From: Erythrobacter sp. WG
Lineage (GTDB): Bacteria > Pseudomonadota > Alphaproteobacteria > Sphingomonadales > Sphingomonadaceae
Direction of reading: 5' to 3'
Assembly: GCF_026586795.1 (NCBI RefSeq)
Contig: NZ_JAPFGY010000010.1
Span: 1 to 64,000, forward strand
DNA length: 64,000 nucleotides
Shown: one piece after another, positions 44,508-53,277 of the stretch
Numbering within the stretch: the stretch's first letter is position 1
Layout of the letters: each line of letters opens with the position of its first letter
Program-made: the position numbers and the translations under genes
Notes under the pieces: generated by a model
Databases searched by the model: none
What the model was told of the DNA's origin: nothing
What the model saw: only the letters and a program-made list of their open reading frames with translations

Positions 44508-45508
44508 TGGCTGCCGCTCGGCCAACGCCGCGCGCCAGCGAGGCAGTCGGCGGCGCGGATATCCTGCGCGAGGATCTCGCCGAACGCTCGCAGACCGTCG
44601 GCGGCATCGTCAACCGGCTGGACAGTTTCGCGCTCGAAATCGGCACATTTCGGGTGTCGGCATTCGACGTGCTGTTCGCGGTCGGTGCGGTCTTGCTGGT
44701 GGTGGTGATCGCATGGTTCGCCACCCGCTTCACCCGTTCCGCCCTGCGCCGCGCCACCCGGCTCGACGGAACCCAGGCGGCGCTCGCCGAGAAGATCGCG
44801 ACCATCGTCATCTGGGTCATGGCCTTTCTCGTCGGCGTGGACCTGCTCGGTGTCGATCTGACCGCACTCACGGTGTTCTCGGGCGCCTTCGGCCTGGCCA
44901 TCGGCTTCGGCCTGCAAAAGACCTTCGGCAATCTCATCTCGGGCATCATCCTCCTGATGGACAAGTCGATCAAGCCGGGGGACGTGATCGCGGTCAACGA
45001 TCAGACCGGGCAGCAGACCTTCGGCCAGATCCGCAAGATCGGCATCCGCGCAGTCTCGGTCACCACCCGGGACGAGCGGGAATATCTGATCCCCAACGAG
45101 AACCTGATGATCAACCAGGTCGAGAACTGGTCCTATTCCTCGCGCAATGTGCGGGTGCAGGTGCCGGTGGGGGTGAGTTATGACGCGGACATGGCGCTCG
45201 CCGAGACGCTGATGCTCGACGCCGCACGCAAGGCCCGCCGGGTGCTGCTCCAGCCTGCCCCTTCTGTGTGGTGGAACGGGTTCGGCGACAATGCGGTCAA
45301 CTTCACGATCCATTGCTGGATCAACGATCCCGAAGAAGGCGTCGGCAACGTGAAGAGCGATGTGCTCAAGCACTTGTGGGCGCTGTTCAAGGAGCACGGG
45401 GTCGGCCTGCCCTACCCGCAGCGCGACATTCATCTCAAGGATGGTGCGGCGGTGGAGCGGCTGCTCGCGGCGCTGGAGACGAGGAAGTCCCCGGACCCTC
45501 GGCAATAG
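44507..45508 (+). CDS. MscS-family mechanosensitive channel
   Basis: A 333-aa inner-membrane protein with an N-terminal soluble segment, TM helices near 55-73 and 90-120, and the pore-lining TM3 with Ala/Gly packing (FSGAFGLAIGFGLQKTFGNL at about 124-143). This is followed by the MscS beta domain (KSIKPGDVIAV, then LIPNENLMINQVENWSYS). It opens under membrane tension to release solutes. It shares one base with the metC stop, so it is co-translated with sulfur genes, probably just operon architecture. Confidence 0.88.
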   Translation: MAAARPTPRASEAVGGADILREDLAERSQTVGGIVNRLDSFALEIGTFRVSAFDVLFAVGAVLLVVVIAWFATRFTRSALRRATRLDGTQAALAEKIATIVIWVMAFLVGVDLLGVDLTALTVFSGAFGLAIGFGLQKTFGNLISGIILLMDKSIKPGDVIAVNDQTGQQTFGQIRKIGIRAVSVTTRDEREYLIPNENLMINQVENWSYSSRNVRVQVPVGVSYDADMALAETLMLDAARKARRVLLQPAPSVWWNGFGDNAVNFTIHCWINDPEEGVGNVKSDVLKHLWALFKEHGVGLPYPQRDIHLKDGAAVERLLAALETRKSPDPRQ

Positions 45509-45553
45509 CTGCGCTTCGCGCGCGGCAATCCATTCTCGCTGGCCTGCACGGCC

Positions 45554-46402
45554 GTGACGGCCCAATTGGGCGCCATGCGAAAGACCGGCACCATCTATCT
45601 CGTCGGCGCGGGGCCGGGTCCGGTGGACCTCCTCACCCTGCGTGCCGCTCGCCTCATTTCCGAGGCGCGGGTGATCGTCCATGACGGGCTGATCGGGCCG
45701 GACATCCTCGGCCTCGCCCGCTCGGACGCCCGCCTGATCTCGGTCGCCAAGAGCCGCGCGCGCCACACCATGCCGCAGGCAGACATCAACGCGCTCCTGA
45801 TCCGCGAGGCATTGCAAGGCCATGATGTCCTGCGCCTCAAGGGCGGCGATCCCTTCATCTTCGGACGCGGCGGCGAGGAAGCCGAGGCGGCGCGCGCTGC
45901 CGGCGTCCCCGTCGAGGTGGTCCCCGGCATCAGCGCAGCGCAGGGCGCGGGCGCGGCGGCGCAGATCGCGCTCACCCACCGCGAGGCTTCGAGCATCGTC
46001 TCGTTCGTGGCCGGCCAGTGCAAGGGCCTTGCCGAGCAGGACTGGTCGGGCCTTGCGGGCAAGGGTCGCACCCTGGTGATCTACATGGGCGTCTCGACCG
46101 CGGGCAGAATCGCCGAGAAGCTGATGGCCGACGGCCTCGCCCCCGAGATGCCGGTCGCGGTGATCGAGAACGCCGCGCGCCCCGAGATGCGGGTGCTGCG
46201 CGGGCTGCTCGCGGGGCTGCCGGAGCTGGTCGAGGCCAACGGCGTCAAGAGCCCCGCCCTCATCGTCATCGGCGACGTCACCGCGCGCCTGTCCGACCAA
46301 AGCCGTCGTCCCAGCGCAAGCTGGGACCTGGAGCGGCAAACGCAGTTCATTGAGGCCCTAGGCCCCAGCTTGCGCTGGGGTGACGGAGAGCAGGAAGCAT
46401 GA
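45554..46402 (+). CDS. cobA: Uroporphyrinogen-III C-methyltransferase (siroheme)
   Basis: A 282-aa SAM-dependent methyltransferase making precorrin-2, the precursor of siroheme for the sulfite reductase encoded downstream. Signatures are VGAGPGPVDLLTLRA, GGDPFIFGRGGEE and VPGISAA. The start is GTG at 45554 or ATG at 45575. The last 30 residues are encoded by an inverted pair of REP-type palindromes (46304-46386), and this tail is unlike other family members. Its stop overlaps the DUF2849 gene (ATGA). Confidence 0.9.
   Translation: MTAQLGAMRKTGTIYLVGAGPGPVDLLTLRAARLISEARVIVHDGLIGPDILGLARSDARLISVAKSRARHTMPQADINALLIREALQGHDVLRLKGGDPFIFGRGGEEAEAARAAGVPVEVVPGISAAQGAGAAAQIALTHREASSIVSFVAGQCKGLAEQDWSGLAGKGRTLVIYMGVSTAGRIAEKLMADGLAPEMPVAVIENAARPEMRVLRGLLAGLPELVEANGVKSPALIVIGDVTARLSDQSRRPSASWDLERQTQFIEALGPSLRWGDGEQEA
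46304..46386. repeat. Inverted REP-type pair inside cobA 3' end
   Basis: Two palindromes face each other. One is GTCCCAGC-GCAA-GCTGGGAC around 46308-46327; the other is its near-inverse CCCCAGC-TTGC-GCTGGGG around 46363-46380, with 35 bases between. Such paired intergenic repeats are scattered through alphaproteobacterial genomes. Here they form the coding end of cobA. Confidence 0.75.
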
Positions 46403-46698
46403 AAATCCTCACCGGCAACGACCTGCGCAGCGGCGCCGTCACCTGGTGGAACGGCTCCGGCTGGTCGCTGTTCGTCGACGATGCCGTGGACGTGGGCAAG
46501 GACGCGGAAGAAATCCTCGCCCGCGAGGAAGCTGCGCGCCGGGTCAACGTGCCCTACGTGATCGAGGCGAGCATCGACGCCGCCGGCCACGTGCGCCCCG
46601 CCCACATCAAGGACCGCGTGCGCGCGCTGGGCCCCACGGTGCGCCGCGATCTCGCCGTGCCGACCGCGCAGAAGACCGGCTGGGACTGGGTGATCTGA
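46399..46698 (+). CDS. DUF2849 protein of the cys operon
   Basis: A 99-aa small protein (KILTGNDLRSGAVTWWNGSG) matching the DUF2849 family, regularly encoded between cobA-type and cysI genes in alphaproteobacteria. It probably supports sulfite reductase function or assembly, on context only. The start overlaps the cobA stop by ATGA, and the stop overlaps the next gene by one base. Confidence 0.82.
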   Translation: MKILTGNDLRSGAVTWWNGSGWSLFVDDAVDVGKDAEEILAREEAARRVNVPYVIEASIDAAGHVRPAHIKDRVRALGPTVRRDLAVPTAQKTGWDWVI

Positions 46699-47138
46699 TG
46701 CGCCTGCCTGCCGCCACGCTGGCCTCGGCCGTCGCCTTCGCCGCCGCGCCTTCCGCTGCCGAAACCGCGCCCGCTCCGGCACAGGCGCGCACCACGATGG
46801 TGGTCGAATGGACGCGCCTCAAGGCCCTCCCCGGCGAGCGCGCCAACCTCACCGCCTTCATCCACCTCAACTGGTTTGCGATGGACGCCAAGGCCGTGGA
46901 GCAGGGCCTGTTCACCTCCTACCGCCTGATCGCCAACCCCGCCCCCGATGGCGAGTGGGACCTGCTGGTCGAGGTCGGCTACCCCACGCCTGCCGGTTAC
47001 GACGATCCCGCCACCCGCGCCGCCTTCGAGGCGATCCGCGCCGCGCACAAGACCGTGCCGGTCGAGGGCAAGACCCTGCGCGAACTCGGCAACATCCTCG
47101 GCACCGAACGCCTCCCCGTCCTGACTGGAACCCGCTGA
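46698..47138 (+). CDS. Small exported protein within the cys operon
   Basis: A 146-aa protein with a signal peptide (RLPAATLASAVAFAAAPSAA) and a mature domain of about 110 residues (MVVEWTRLKALPGERANLTA) with the look of a ferredoxin-like or dimeric alpha-beta barrel domain. It shares single bases with both neighbours, so it is translated as part of the operon. I do not know this gene from standard cys operons; its role could be periplasmic sulfur chemistry or unrelated. Confidence 0.65.
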   Translation: MRLPAATLASAVAFAAAPSAAETAPAPAQARTTMVVEWTRLKALPGERANLTAFIHLNWFAMDAKAVEQGLFTSYRLIANPAPDGEWDLLVEVGYPTPAGYDDPATRAAFEAIRAAHKTVPVEGKTLRELGNILGTERLPVLTGTR

Positions 47139-48805
47139 TGTACCGCTATGACCAATACGACCAGGCCATGGTCGATGCCCGCGTCGCCGAATTCCGCGAC
47201 CAGGCCCGCCGCCGCCTCGAAGGCAAGCTGACCGAGGACCAGTTCAAGCCGCTCAGGCTGATGAACGGGCTCTACCTGCAACTCCACGCCTATATGCTGC
47301 GCGTCGCCATCCCCTACGGGACGCTCGACAGCCGGCAGCTCGAGAAACTTGCCGACATCGCCGACAAGTACGACCGCGGCTACGGGCACTTCACCACCCG
47401 CCAGAACATCCAGTACAACTGGATCAAGCTCGAGGACGCCGCCGACATCCTCGCCGAGCTGGCGAGCGTCGAGATGCACGCGATCCAGACCAGCGGCAAC
47501 TGCATCCGCAACATCTCGTCCGACCATTTCGCGGGCGCGGCGGCGGACGAGGTGGTCGACCCCCGCCCCTATGCCGAGCTGATGCGCCAGTGGTCGAGCT
47601 TCCACCCGGAGTTCAGCTACCTGCCCCGCAAGTTCAAGATCGCGGTGATCGCGTCCGAAAAGGACCGCGCGGCGATGCGGCTGCACGACATCGGCATCCG
47701 CATCGTCAAGCGCGGCGCTGAAGTGGGCGCCGAGGTCTATGCGGGCGGCGGGATGGGCCGCACGCCGATGGTGGCCCCGCTGATCCGCGACTTCGTGGCC
47801 CTGGACCAGCTGATCACCTATGCCGAGGCGGCGCTCAGGGTCTACAACCGCTACGGCAGGCGCGACAACAAGTACAAGGCGCGCATCAAGATCCTCGTCC
47901 ATGAGCTTGGCGCGGCGGAATACACGCGCCAGGTCGAGGAGGAGTTCGCGCACCTGCTGAGTGTGGGCGTCGAGCCGCCTCTGGCCGAACTCGAACGCAT
48001 CAAGGCGCACTTCGCCCCTCCCCCGTTCGTGTCGAGCGAAGTCGAGACACCCTTCGAACAGCACCTCTCGACCATCCTCGAGGCGAACGGAGGTCAGGGT
48101 AGCGCGTTCGGCCGTTGGGTCCGGCGCAACACCCACCCCCACAAGGCGCCGGGTTACGTCTCCGCCGTCATCAGCCTCAAGCCCGCAGGCGGCATCCCCG
48201 GCGATGCGACCTCGGAGCAGATGCGCCTAGTGGCGAAGCTCGCCCGCGATCACTCTTTCGACGAGCTGCGCGTGATGCACACGCAGAACCTGCTGCTGCC
48301 CCATGTGCGGATCGCGGACCTTCCGGCGGTGTGGCAGGCGCTCGACGAAGCGGGCCTCGGCAGTCCCAACATGGACACCATCGAGGACATCATCGCCTGC
48401 CCGGGCCTCGACTATTGCAGCCTCGCCAACGCCCGCTCGATCCCGCTCGCCCAGCGCATTTCGGAGCGCTTTGCCGAGACCGGTCGCACCGAGGTGGTGG
48501 GCGAGTTGAAGCTCAAGATCTCCGGCTGCATCAACGCCTGCGGGCACCACCACGCGGGCCACATCGGCATCCTCGGCGTCGACAAGAAGGGGGTCGAGAA
48601 CTACCAGCTTTCGCTCGGCGGGTCCGAGGCCGAGGACGTGAGCCTCGCCAAGATCACCGGCCCCGGCTTCGACGAGGACGGCGTGATCGCCGCGGTCGAG
48701 AAAGTCACCGATGTCTACCTTGCCAAGCGCAGCGACGGCGAGCGCTTCCTCGACACCTACCGCCGCATCGGCATGGAGCCTTTCAAGGAGGCGCTTTATG
48801 GGTAA
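47138..48805 (+). CDS. cysI: Assimilatory sulfite reductase hemoprotein
   Basis: A 555-aa nitrite/sulfite reductase family protein with siroheme and a 4Fe-4S cluster. Cluster cysteines are in CPGLDYC and SGCINACGHHH, with HTQNLLLPHV preceding. It reduces sulfite to sulfide. A segment near residues 293-310 (FVSSEVETPFEQHLS) is encoded by a sphingomonad-type REP palindrome and may be an inserted loop. It overlaps the DUF934 gene by 8 bases. A nitrite reductase is less likely given cobA, DUF934 and cysH around it. Confidence 0.9.
   Translation: MYRYDQYDQAMVDARVAEFRDQARRRLEGKLTEDQFKPLRLMNGLYLQLHAYMLRVAIPYGTLDSRQLEKLADIADKYDRGYGHFTTRQNIQYNWIKLEDAADILAELASVEMHAIQTSGNCIRNISSDHFAGAAADEVVDPRPYAELMRQWSSFHPEFSYLPRKFKIAVIASEKDRAAMRLHDIGIRIVKRGAEVGAEVYAGGGMGRTPMVAPLIRDFVALDQLITYAEAALRVYNRYGRRDNKYKARIKILVHELGAAEYTRQVEEEFAHLLSVGVEPPLAELERIKAHFAPPPFVSSEVETPFEQHLSTILEANGGQGSAFGRWVRRNTHPHKAPGYVSAVISLKPAGGIPGDATSEQMRLVAKLARDHSFDELRVMHTQNLLLPHVRIADLPAVWQALDEAGLGSPNMDTIEDIIACPGLDYCSLANARSIPLAQRISERFAETGRTEVVGELKLKISGCINACGHHHAGHIGILGVDKKGVENYQLSLGGSEAEDVSLAKITGPGFDEDGVIAAVEKVTDVYLAKRSDGERFLDTYRRIGMEPFKEALYG
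48023..48055. repeat. REP-type palindrome inside cysI
   Basis: A CGTTCGTGTCGAGCG ... GTCGAGACACC element, matching the common sphingomonad intergenic repeat, reads in frame through cysI. Related copies, more diverged, lie at 53204-53270. Confidence 0.7.
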
Positions 48806-49253
48806 TGACCTTGGGACGAGCCCCGACGAGGTGCAGTTCCGCTTCCGCGACGACGAGCCGGTCGATCATGCGACCGTCACGGTCGATTCCTGCTGCGACC
48901 AGACCAACGCTGCTGCCGTCCGGATCGAGCCGGGTGACGATGCCCGCGTGCTGCTGCCGTTCTTGGACCGTCTCGCGCTGGTCGAGGTCAACTTCCCCGC
49001 CTTCGGCGACGGACGCGGCTACTCGGCTGCCCGCATCCTGCGCGAGGCGGGCTACACCGGCGAGCTGCGCGCGGTCGGCCAGGTGCTGATCGACCAGCTC
49101 TCGCACATGCGCCGCTGCGGCTTCGACAGCTTCGCCCCCGACAAGCGCCTCGACGAGGAGGACGCCGCGCGCGCCTTCGCGACGTGGGAGAACGTCTACC
49201 AACGCGCGGCGGATGGTCGCCGCACGGTAGCGGAGAAGCGCCATGAAGCCTGA
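48798..49253 (+). CDS. DUF934 protein of the cys operon
   Basis: A 151-aa protein (RVLLPFLDRLALVEVNFPAF, then LREAGYTGELRAVGQVLIDQ and MRRCGFDSF) matching the DUF934 family, encoded between cysI and cysH in many proteobacteria. It is thought to assist sulfite reductase, perhaps as an oxidoreductase or electron-transfer partner. It overlaps cysI by 8 bases and cysH by 11, indicating tight coupling. Confidence 0.88.
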   Translation: MGNDLGTSPDEVQFRFRDDEPVDHATVTVDSCCDQTNAAAVRIEPGDDARVLLPFLDRLALVEVNFPAFGDGRGYSAARILREAGYTGELRAVGQVLIDQLSHMRRCGFDSFAPDKRLDEEDAARAFATWENVYQRAADGRRTVAEKRHEA

Positions 49254-50019
49254 ACTCAATCTCGCCGCGCAAACCCGCACCCGCGACGCGCTCGATCTCG
49301 CCCCGCGGTTCACCGACCACGACGCGCAGCGCCTCAACCGCCTGTTCGAGGGCGCGTCGACCGCCGAGATGCTCAAGAGCGTGATCCGCGACCGCCTCGC
49401 AGGCGAACTCACGGTGGTCTCGAGTTTCGGCGCGGAGAGCGCGGTGTTGCTCCACCTGGTAGCGTCTGTGGACCGGTCCGTGCCGGTGCTGTTCCTCGAC
49501 ACCGGCAAGCACTTCGCCGAAACCCTCGCCTATCGCGACGAACTCGTGACGCTGCTCGGGCTCGACCTCGTGGTGCTGCGGCCGGACCCGGACGACCTCG
49601 CCAAGCGGGACGAGACCGGCCTCAGATGGTCCTACGACCCCGACGGCTGCTGTGAAATACGCAAGGTCAAGCCGCTCGCGAAGGCGCTTGCGCGGTTCGA
49701 CGCGAGCTTCACCGGGAGGAAGGCGTTCCAGGCCAGGACGCGGGCCAATCTGCCGCGCTTCGAGGTGGATACTTCGGATGCGCAGGGGCGGCTCAAGATC
49801 AATCCGCTGATCGACTGGGACGCGAGCCAGATCGAGGGCTATTTCATCCAGCACGACCTCCCCCGCCACCCTCTGATCGCACAAGGCTACCCCTCGATCG
49901 GCTGCTCGCCCTGCACCTCGCAGGTGCTGCCCGGCGAGGACCCGCGTTCGGGCCGCTGGAAGGGCTGGGACAAGACCGAATGCGGCATCCACAAGCCGGG
50001 CTTAGAGCCGTTTTTGTGA
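49243..50019 (+). CDS. cysH: Adenylyl-sulfate (APS) reductase
   Basis: A 258-aa reductase that makes sulfite from APS using thioredoxin. The SSFGAESAVLLHL loop binds the nucleotide. Cys136-Cys137 and Cys221/Cys224 (GCSPCT) are the four ligands of a 4Fe-4S cluster, typical of the APS-type rather than the PAPS-type enzyme, and Cys247 in ECGIH is the catalytic Cys. It ends the sulfate assimilation operon, feeding sulfite to CysI. Confidence 0.92.
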   Translation: MKPELNLAAQTRTRDALDLAPRFTDHDAQRLNRLFEGASTAEMLKSVIRDRLAGELTVVSSFGAESAVLLHLVASVDRSVPVLFLDTGKHFAETLAYRDELVTLLGLDLVVLRPDPDDLAKRDETGLRWSYDPDGCCEIRKVKPLAKALARFDASFTGRKAFQARTRANLPRFEVDTSDAQGRLKINPLIDWDASQIEGYFIQHDLPRHPLIAQGYPSIGCSPCTSQVLPGEDPRSGRWKGWDKTECGIHKPGLEPFL

Positions 50020-50029
50020 GGCGGGGCGC

Positions 50030-50947
50030 CTAGAGCCACCCCTCCCGGACGTACCACTCGGCGGTAGCCTTCAGACCATCTTCGCCGGAAATGCGCGGCT
50101 GCCACAGGCCCGGTGGCGGCTTCCTGTCGAAGCGCGAGACCCAGTTGGGATGGGCCATGTAGCCGACACGGTCAGGCGTGAGCTTGGCGCGGTCGCCCCG
50201 CGCCATGCGGTCGGCGGCAGCGGCGGCGTCAAGCACCGCGCGCGGCAGGTGCGGGGCGAAGACGCGACTGCGGCCCACCGCCCGACCGATCGCGGCGGCG
50301 AGTTCCTTGTGGCTCCACCCGCCCTCGCGTCCGTCGTCCGGTTCATAGGTTTGCTTGCGGGTCGCGGCAGAATTGGCGGTGGCCAGCCCCACCAGCAACC
50401 GCGCGAGATCGTCGGCGTGGATGATCGAGCTCGCTCCGCCCGGCGGAAGAGGGACGAAGCCCCATTTGGCCGTGCGGAACATGTCGAGATAGTCGATATC
50501 GCGCGGGCCATAGACGCCGGGAGGCCGCACCGTGGTCCAGTCGAGCCCGCTCGCCTCGACCAGCGCCTCGGCCTTTGCCTTGGAGGCGCCATAGGCCGAA
50601 AGCTTCGGCTCGCGCGCGGCGAGCGAGGAGACGAACACCAGTCGGCGGACGCCGGCGCCCTTCATCGTGGCAATCACATTGGCGGTGCCGGTGACATTGG
50701 CGAGGGCGAACCGCGCCGGATCGGGCGTGTTGGTGAGCCCGGCAACATGGAGCACCGCATCTGCGCCCGCGAACAAAGCCGCCAGCGCCGCCTTGTCGCC
50801 GAGATCGCCTCGCACCCACTCCACGCCTTCGCGCGGCGCCTGATCGCGCCGGGCGAGCGCGCGGACCGTGTGCCCCTCGGCCAGAGCCGCATCGAGCACC
50901 GCAGAGCCGACGAAACCGGTCGCACCGGTGATCGCCAGGAGCGTCAC
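50030..50947 (-). CDS. NAD(P)-dependent epimerase/reductase-like protein
   Basis: A 305-aa extended-SDR protein with the Rossmann motif ITGATGFVGSAV near the N-terminus, VRALARRDQ for the nucleotide, and FVSSLAAREPKLSAYGASKA containing the Tyr-x3-Lys pair. It acts on an unknown sugar-nucleotide or ketone. Its start overlaps the proB stop (ATGA), so it is translated with proB. It converges with cysH across only 10 bases. Confidence 0.8.
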   Translation of the reverse strand: MTLLAITGATGFVGSAVLDAALAEGHTVRALARRDQAPREGVEWVRGDLGDKAALAALFAGADAVLHVAGLTNTPDPARFALANVTGTANVIATMKGAGVRRLVFVSSLAAREPKLSAYGASKAKAEALVEASGLDWTTVRPPGVYGPRDIDYLDMFRTAKWGFVPLPPGGASSIIHADDLARLLVGLATANSAATRKQTYEPDDGREGGWSHKELAAAIGRAVGRSRVFAPHLPRAVLDAAAAADRMARGDRAKLTPDRVGYMAHPNWVSRFDRKPPPGLWQPRISGEDGLKATAEWYVREGWL

Positions 50948-52062
50948 AGCAGGACCATATGGTCGCGGTGGATCACGCAGGAGCGCGGCGCGTAGCCCAG
51001 CCGCTCGGCCTGATCCTCGGCGCGCTTGCCCGCGATGCGCTGCAATTCGGCCGCGTCATATTCGGCGAGGCCTTGTGCGAGGCGCTCGCCGCGCAGGCTG
51101 AGCACGCTGACAAGATCGCCGCGCCGGAAGCTGCCGGAGACGCCGACAACGCCCGCGGCGAGCAGGCTCGCTCCGCCCTTCAGTGCCTCGGCGCAGCCCG
51201 TGTCGACGCGCAGCTCGCCCGCCGGTGCGAGCCGCCCGCCGAGCCATGCCTTGCGGGCCGAGGCGGCACTCACGGGAAGGAACAGCGTCCCCGTGCCCTC
51301 GGCCAGCGCCTTTGCAATCGGGGCTGCTTGGGTGCCATTGAGAATGCCGAGCGCGATCCCGGCCCGCGTCGCGATCTGCGCCGCTTGCAGCTTGGAGATC
51401 ATCCCGCCCGAGCCGAGGCCGGAGGATGAGGCTCCGCTCGCCATTGCCATGACTTCGGGGGTCACGGCCTCGACCACCGGGATCAGCGTGGCGCCGTCCT
51501 CGCGCGGGTCGCGGTCATAGAGCCCGTCGACATCCGAAAGCAGCAGCACCACATCGGCATTGGCCGCCTGCGCCACGCGGGCGGCCAAGCGATCATTGTC
51601 GCCGAAGCGGATTTCCTCGGTGGCGACGCTGTCGTTCTCGTTGATGACCGGGGTCACGCCCGCCTCGAGCAGCCGGTCGAGCGTCGCCGAGGCATTGAGA
51701 TAGCGGCGGCGGTCTTCGAGGTCGCCCAAGGTCAGCAGCATCTGCGCGGCGGTGATGCCTTGTGCGCCGAGCGCGCGGCTCCACAGGTCGGCAAGCGCGA
51801 TCTGTCCCACGGCAGCTGCGGCTTGTGCATCGGCAAGGCTCCCGCGCCCGCCCTTGGGCAGGGCGAGCCGCGCCGCGCCCAGCGCAATCGCGCCCGAGCT
51901 CACCACGATCACCTGCGCGCCTGCCCTTCGCAGGCTGGCAAGGTCGCGCGCCATGTCCGAAAGCCACGCCTCGCGCGCCTGGCCGCCGCCGACCAGCAGC
52001 GCAGAGCCGATCTTGACCACGATCCGCCGTGCGGTGGTGATGTCAGCGAGACGCGTCAGCAT
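50944..52062 (-). CDS. proB: Glutamate 5-kinase
   Basis: A 372-aa enzyme, first step of proline synthesis. The amino-acid-kinase domain has VVKIGSALLVGGG, VVSSGAIALGAARL, INENDSVATEEIRFGDND and LLSDVDGLYDRDP. A C-terminal PUA domain (270-372) contains RGDLVSVLSLRGERLAQGLAEY. The ATG at 52062 is eight bases after the obg stop. It is part of an obg-proB-SDR unit; proC is 7 kb away on the same strand. Confidence 0.93.
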   Translation of the reverse strand: MLTRLADITTARRIVVKIGSALLVGGGQAREAWLSDMARDLASLRRAGAQVIVVSSGAIALGAARLALPKGGRGSLADAQAAAAVGQIALADLWSRALGAQGITAAQMLLTLGDLEDRRRYLNASATLDRLLEAGVTPVINENDSVATEEIRFGDNDRLAARVAQAANADVVLLLSDVDGLYDRDPREDGATLIPVVEAVTPEVMAMASGASSSGLGSGGMISKLQAAQIATRAGIALGILNGTQAAPIAKALAEGTGTLFLPVSAASARKAWLGGRLAPAGELRVDTGCAEALKGGASLLAAGVVGVSGSFRRGDLVSVLSLRGERLAQGLAEYDAAELQRIAGKRAEDQAERLGYAPRSCVIHRDHMVLL

Positions 52063-52069
52063 CGCTGGC

Positions 52070-53146
52070 TCAGAGCGGCGACCACTCGGGGGCGTCGCCA
52101 TCATCCTCGATCTCGACCGCCTTGGTCTCGGTCGCGGTGCGATCCGGCAGGTAGGCAAGCACCGCGTCGAGGAGCTCGGGGATCCCCGCACCGGTCGCGC
52201 CCGACACCGCAAAGACCTGCTCCGCGCCCGCCGTCAGCAGCTCCTTGCGGAAGCCCTCGACCAGTTCGGCATCGGCCAGGTCGAGCTTGTTGAGCACCAC
52301 CAGCCGGGGCTTTTCGTCAAGCCGCGTGTGCTCCTTGTCGCCATAGGCGGCGAGCTCCTCCTCGACGATGCGCATCGCCTCGGCGGGGTCGGCGTCCTCG
52401 GTGCCGGTGATGTCGATGAGATGGATCAGCACCCGGCAACGCTCGATGTGCCCGAGGAAGCGGTCGCCGATGCCGACGCCGTCCGCCGCGCCCTCGATGA
52501 GGCCCGGGATGTCGGCGAGCACGAATTCGCGGCCCTTGTGGCGCACGACCCCGAGCTTGGGCACCAGCGTGGTGAAGGCATAGTCGCCGACCTTCGCCTG
52601 CGCGTTCGAGACCGCGTTGATGAAGGTTGACTTGCCCGCATTGGGCAGCCCCACCAGCCCCACATCCGCGAGCAGCTTGAGCCGCAGCCACACCCACGCC
52701 TCCTCGCCCGGAATGCCGGGCTGGTGCTGGCGCGGCGCGCGGTTGGTCGAGGTCTTGTAGGAGGCATTGCCGCGTCCGCCCATGCCGCCTTCGAGGAACA
52801 CGAGCCGCTGGCCCACCTCGGTGAAGTCGGCGAGCACCTCTTCCTTGTCCTCGGAGAGGATCTGCGTGCCCACCGGCACCTTGATGACCAGCGGCTCGGC
52901 CGAGGCGCCGGTGCGGTCCTTGCCCATCCCGTGGCCGCCGCGCGGGGCCTTGAAGTGCTGCGAATAGCGGAAGTCGATCAGCGTGTTGAGGCCCGCGACG
53001 GCTTCGAACACGATGTCCCCGCCGCGCCCGCCATTGCCGCCATCGGGGCCGCCATACTCGACATACTTCTCGCGCCGGAACGAGACGGCCCCGGGGCCGC
53101 CTCCGCCGGACTTCACATAGATCTTGGCCTGGTCGAGGAAATGCAT
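52070..53146 (-). CDS. obg: Obg/CgtA GTPase
   Basis: A 358-aa ribosome-associated GTPase. The Gly-rich Obg domain (1-158) has VKSGGGGPGAVSFRREKYV and GGNGGRGG. The G domain follows, with GLPNAGKST at 166-174, the DIPGLIEG switch and NKLD. It controls 50S assembly and growth arrest. The start MHFLDQAKIYV is the family's usual N-terminus. Confidence 0.95.
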   Translation of the reverse strand: MHFLDQAKIYVKSGGGGPGAVSFRREKYVEYGGPDGGNGGRGGDIVFEAVAGLNTLIDFRYSQHFKAPRGGHGMGKDRTGASAEPLVIKVPVGTQILSEDKEEVLADFTEVGQRLVFLEGGMGGRGNASYKTSTNRAPRQHQPGIPGEEAWVWLRLKLLADVGLVGLPNAGKSTFINAVSNAQAKVGDYAFTTLVPKLGVVRHKGREFVLADIPGLIEGAADGVGIGDRFLGHIERCRVLIHLIDITGTEDADPAEAMRIVEEELAAYGDKEHTRLDEKPRLVVLNKLDLADAELVEGFRKELLTAGAEQVFAVSGATGAGIPELLDAVLAYLPDRTATETKAVEIEDDGDAPEWSPL

Positions 53147-53177
53147 CGCGGGCGCTTACGCATTTTCTGCTGCAAAT

Positions 53178-53204
53178 GCGAGGGGAATGGCGATTCCCCC
53201 TCGC
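53178..53204 (-). terminator. Hairpin downstream of btuF-like gene
   Basis: GCGAGGGGAAT and ATTCCCCCTCGC form an 11-bp stem with one bulged C and a 4-base loop between the btuF-like gene and obg. There is no T-run, so it may be a weak terminator or part of the adjacent repeat. Confidence 0.45.
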
Positions 53205-53270
53205 CCGTTCGCCTCGAGCGCAGCCGAGAGGCCATGGCAATGTATCTCGGCTTCGCTCGATATGAACGGG
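53204..53270. repeat. Inverted REP-type pair between obg and btuF-like gene
   Basis: CCCGTTCGCCTCGAGCGCAG ... and ... CTTCGCTCGATATGAACGGG face each other, with related palindromic arms on both sides. They belong to the same repeat class as the copy inside cysI. Confidence 0.7.
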
Positions 53271-53277
53271 TCTGGCG

